64,000 nt of DNA from contig OX387199.1 of NCBI GenBank assembly GCA_947561715.1, positions 11,413,001 to 11,477,000 on the forward strand. Reading direction: 5' to 3'. Both the position numbers and the translations under genes were made by a program. Positions 63,461-64,000 of the stretch are shown in pieces. Each line of letters opens with the position of its first letter. Position 1 is the first letter of the stretch. Source of the stretch: Ascidia mentula (lineage: Eukaryota; Chordata; Ascidiacea; Phlebobranchia; Ascidiidae). The notes under the pieces were generated by a model. It saw nothing but the letters and a program-made list of their open reading frames with translations. It had not been told where the DNA came from and ran no database searches.

Positions 63461-64000
63461 AAATGCAGTTTTCTAGTTAGTCTATCACAAATGCCTGTAT
63501 TGCATTTTAGCTTCGATATCCCATATTTTTACGCTTATTGTTGTTAATCTTATGCTCCAAGAGCATTCGATGTTTGCCCTTTTTTGACTGATGTTCGTCA
63601 ATATTACACATCATATTTAGGTAATGGGTTATAGATTGACGTCAGCTTCTTGCCTTGTGCTTTCCGCAGAGCTGTTTAAAAAGTAGCTTTGGTAATAGGG
63701 TTCGGGTTGTAAATTGATCGGCGCACTGTGGTCATTCCACAGTTTTCTACCTCGTGCGTTGTGGCCCTAAAAGTTTCACATATGCAAAAATCAGATTTGA
63801 CACGAAATTATTTTTTCGGGACGTCTTTACTTTATCAACAAATGGCCATTTCCGCTTCCACGCAAGACCTCAGCAGCTAAGCTACTTTTTGACACAACAG
63901 TCGCTACCCAGCGCATGTTTGTGTGAAACCTATTTATACAAAAACGTTTATTTGTTTTATCAAAAGTTTGAAAATCTTGCGCTCAAAACAGCATACAGTT
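63461..64000. other. FRAS1 3' flank
   Basis: This is presumably 3' untranslated region followed by intergenic sequence. I see no AATAAA signal on the plus strand and no further gene before the window ends. Confidence 0.5.

Overview
This is a stretch of an animal nuclear genome. It is AT-rich, with many short GT-AG introns (often 50-400 bp), compact genes and long exon-rich chordate families. Everything fits an invertebrate chordate, most likely a tunicate such as Ciona; that assignment is inference from gene content and intron style. I see no bacterial features, operons or CRISPR arrays.

Layout. (1) 329-1045 (+): the last two coding exons of a Smad2/3-type R-Smad, ending in the phosphorylated SSMS tail. 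(2) 1046-8905: a repeat-rich gap. A decayed L1/Tx1-type LINE (about 3170-5990) lies between two long inverted repeats (2404-2663 and 6150-6372). A small inverted-repeat MITE (2672-3036) sits just inside the left arm, and a fossil Ty3/gypsy pol fragment lies at 7390-8060. (3) 8906-11359 (+): a complete nine-exon SAMD8/SMSr gene (ceramide phosphoethanolamine synthase family, 417 aa). (4) 11967 to about 17244 (-): a complete 18-exon folliculin-interacting protein (FNIP1/2) gene, convergent with SAMD8. (5) 17245-23307: an intergenic gap holding a decayed Penelope-like fragment (20639-21387) with its own inverted arms. (6) 23308-63460 (+): one very large gene, a complete FRAS1 orthologue. I could place 77 exons in continuous phase, giving 12,171 coding bases and 4,056 residues. 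The domain order is signal peptide, six VWC domains, about thirteen furin-like repeats, twelve CSPG/NG2 repeats, five Calx-beta domains, a conserved C-terminal region, furin sites, one membrane span and a cytoplasmic tail ending in GTEV.

The FRAS1 introns hold most of the remaining material: an 11-kb second intron with a hAT-like MITE, a second Penelope-type GIY-YIG remnant, a tRNA-Thr-like SINE head, and a 3.5-kb intron with several coding-like patches on the opposite strand that I cannot identify.

The genes do not form a pathway. Smad2/3 is a TGF-beta/activin effector, SAMD8 acts in ER/Golgi sphingolipid metabolism, FNIP acts at the lysosome with folliculin in mTORC1/AMPK control, and FRAS1 is a basement-membrane adhesion protein. 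I did not find a convincing new biological system. The observations most worth checking are the foldback/LINE composite, the unexplained minus-strand patches in FRAS1 intron 46, and the two Penelope-like remnants.
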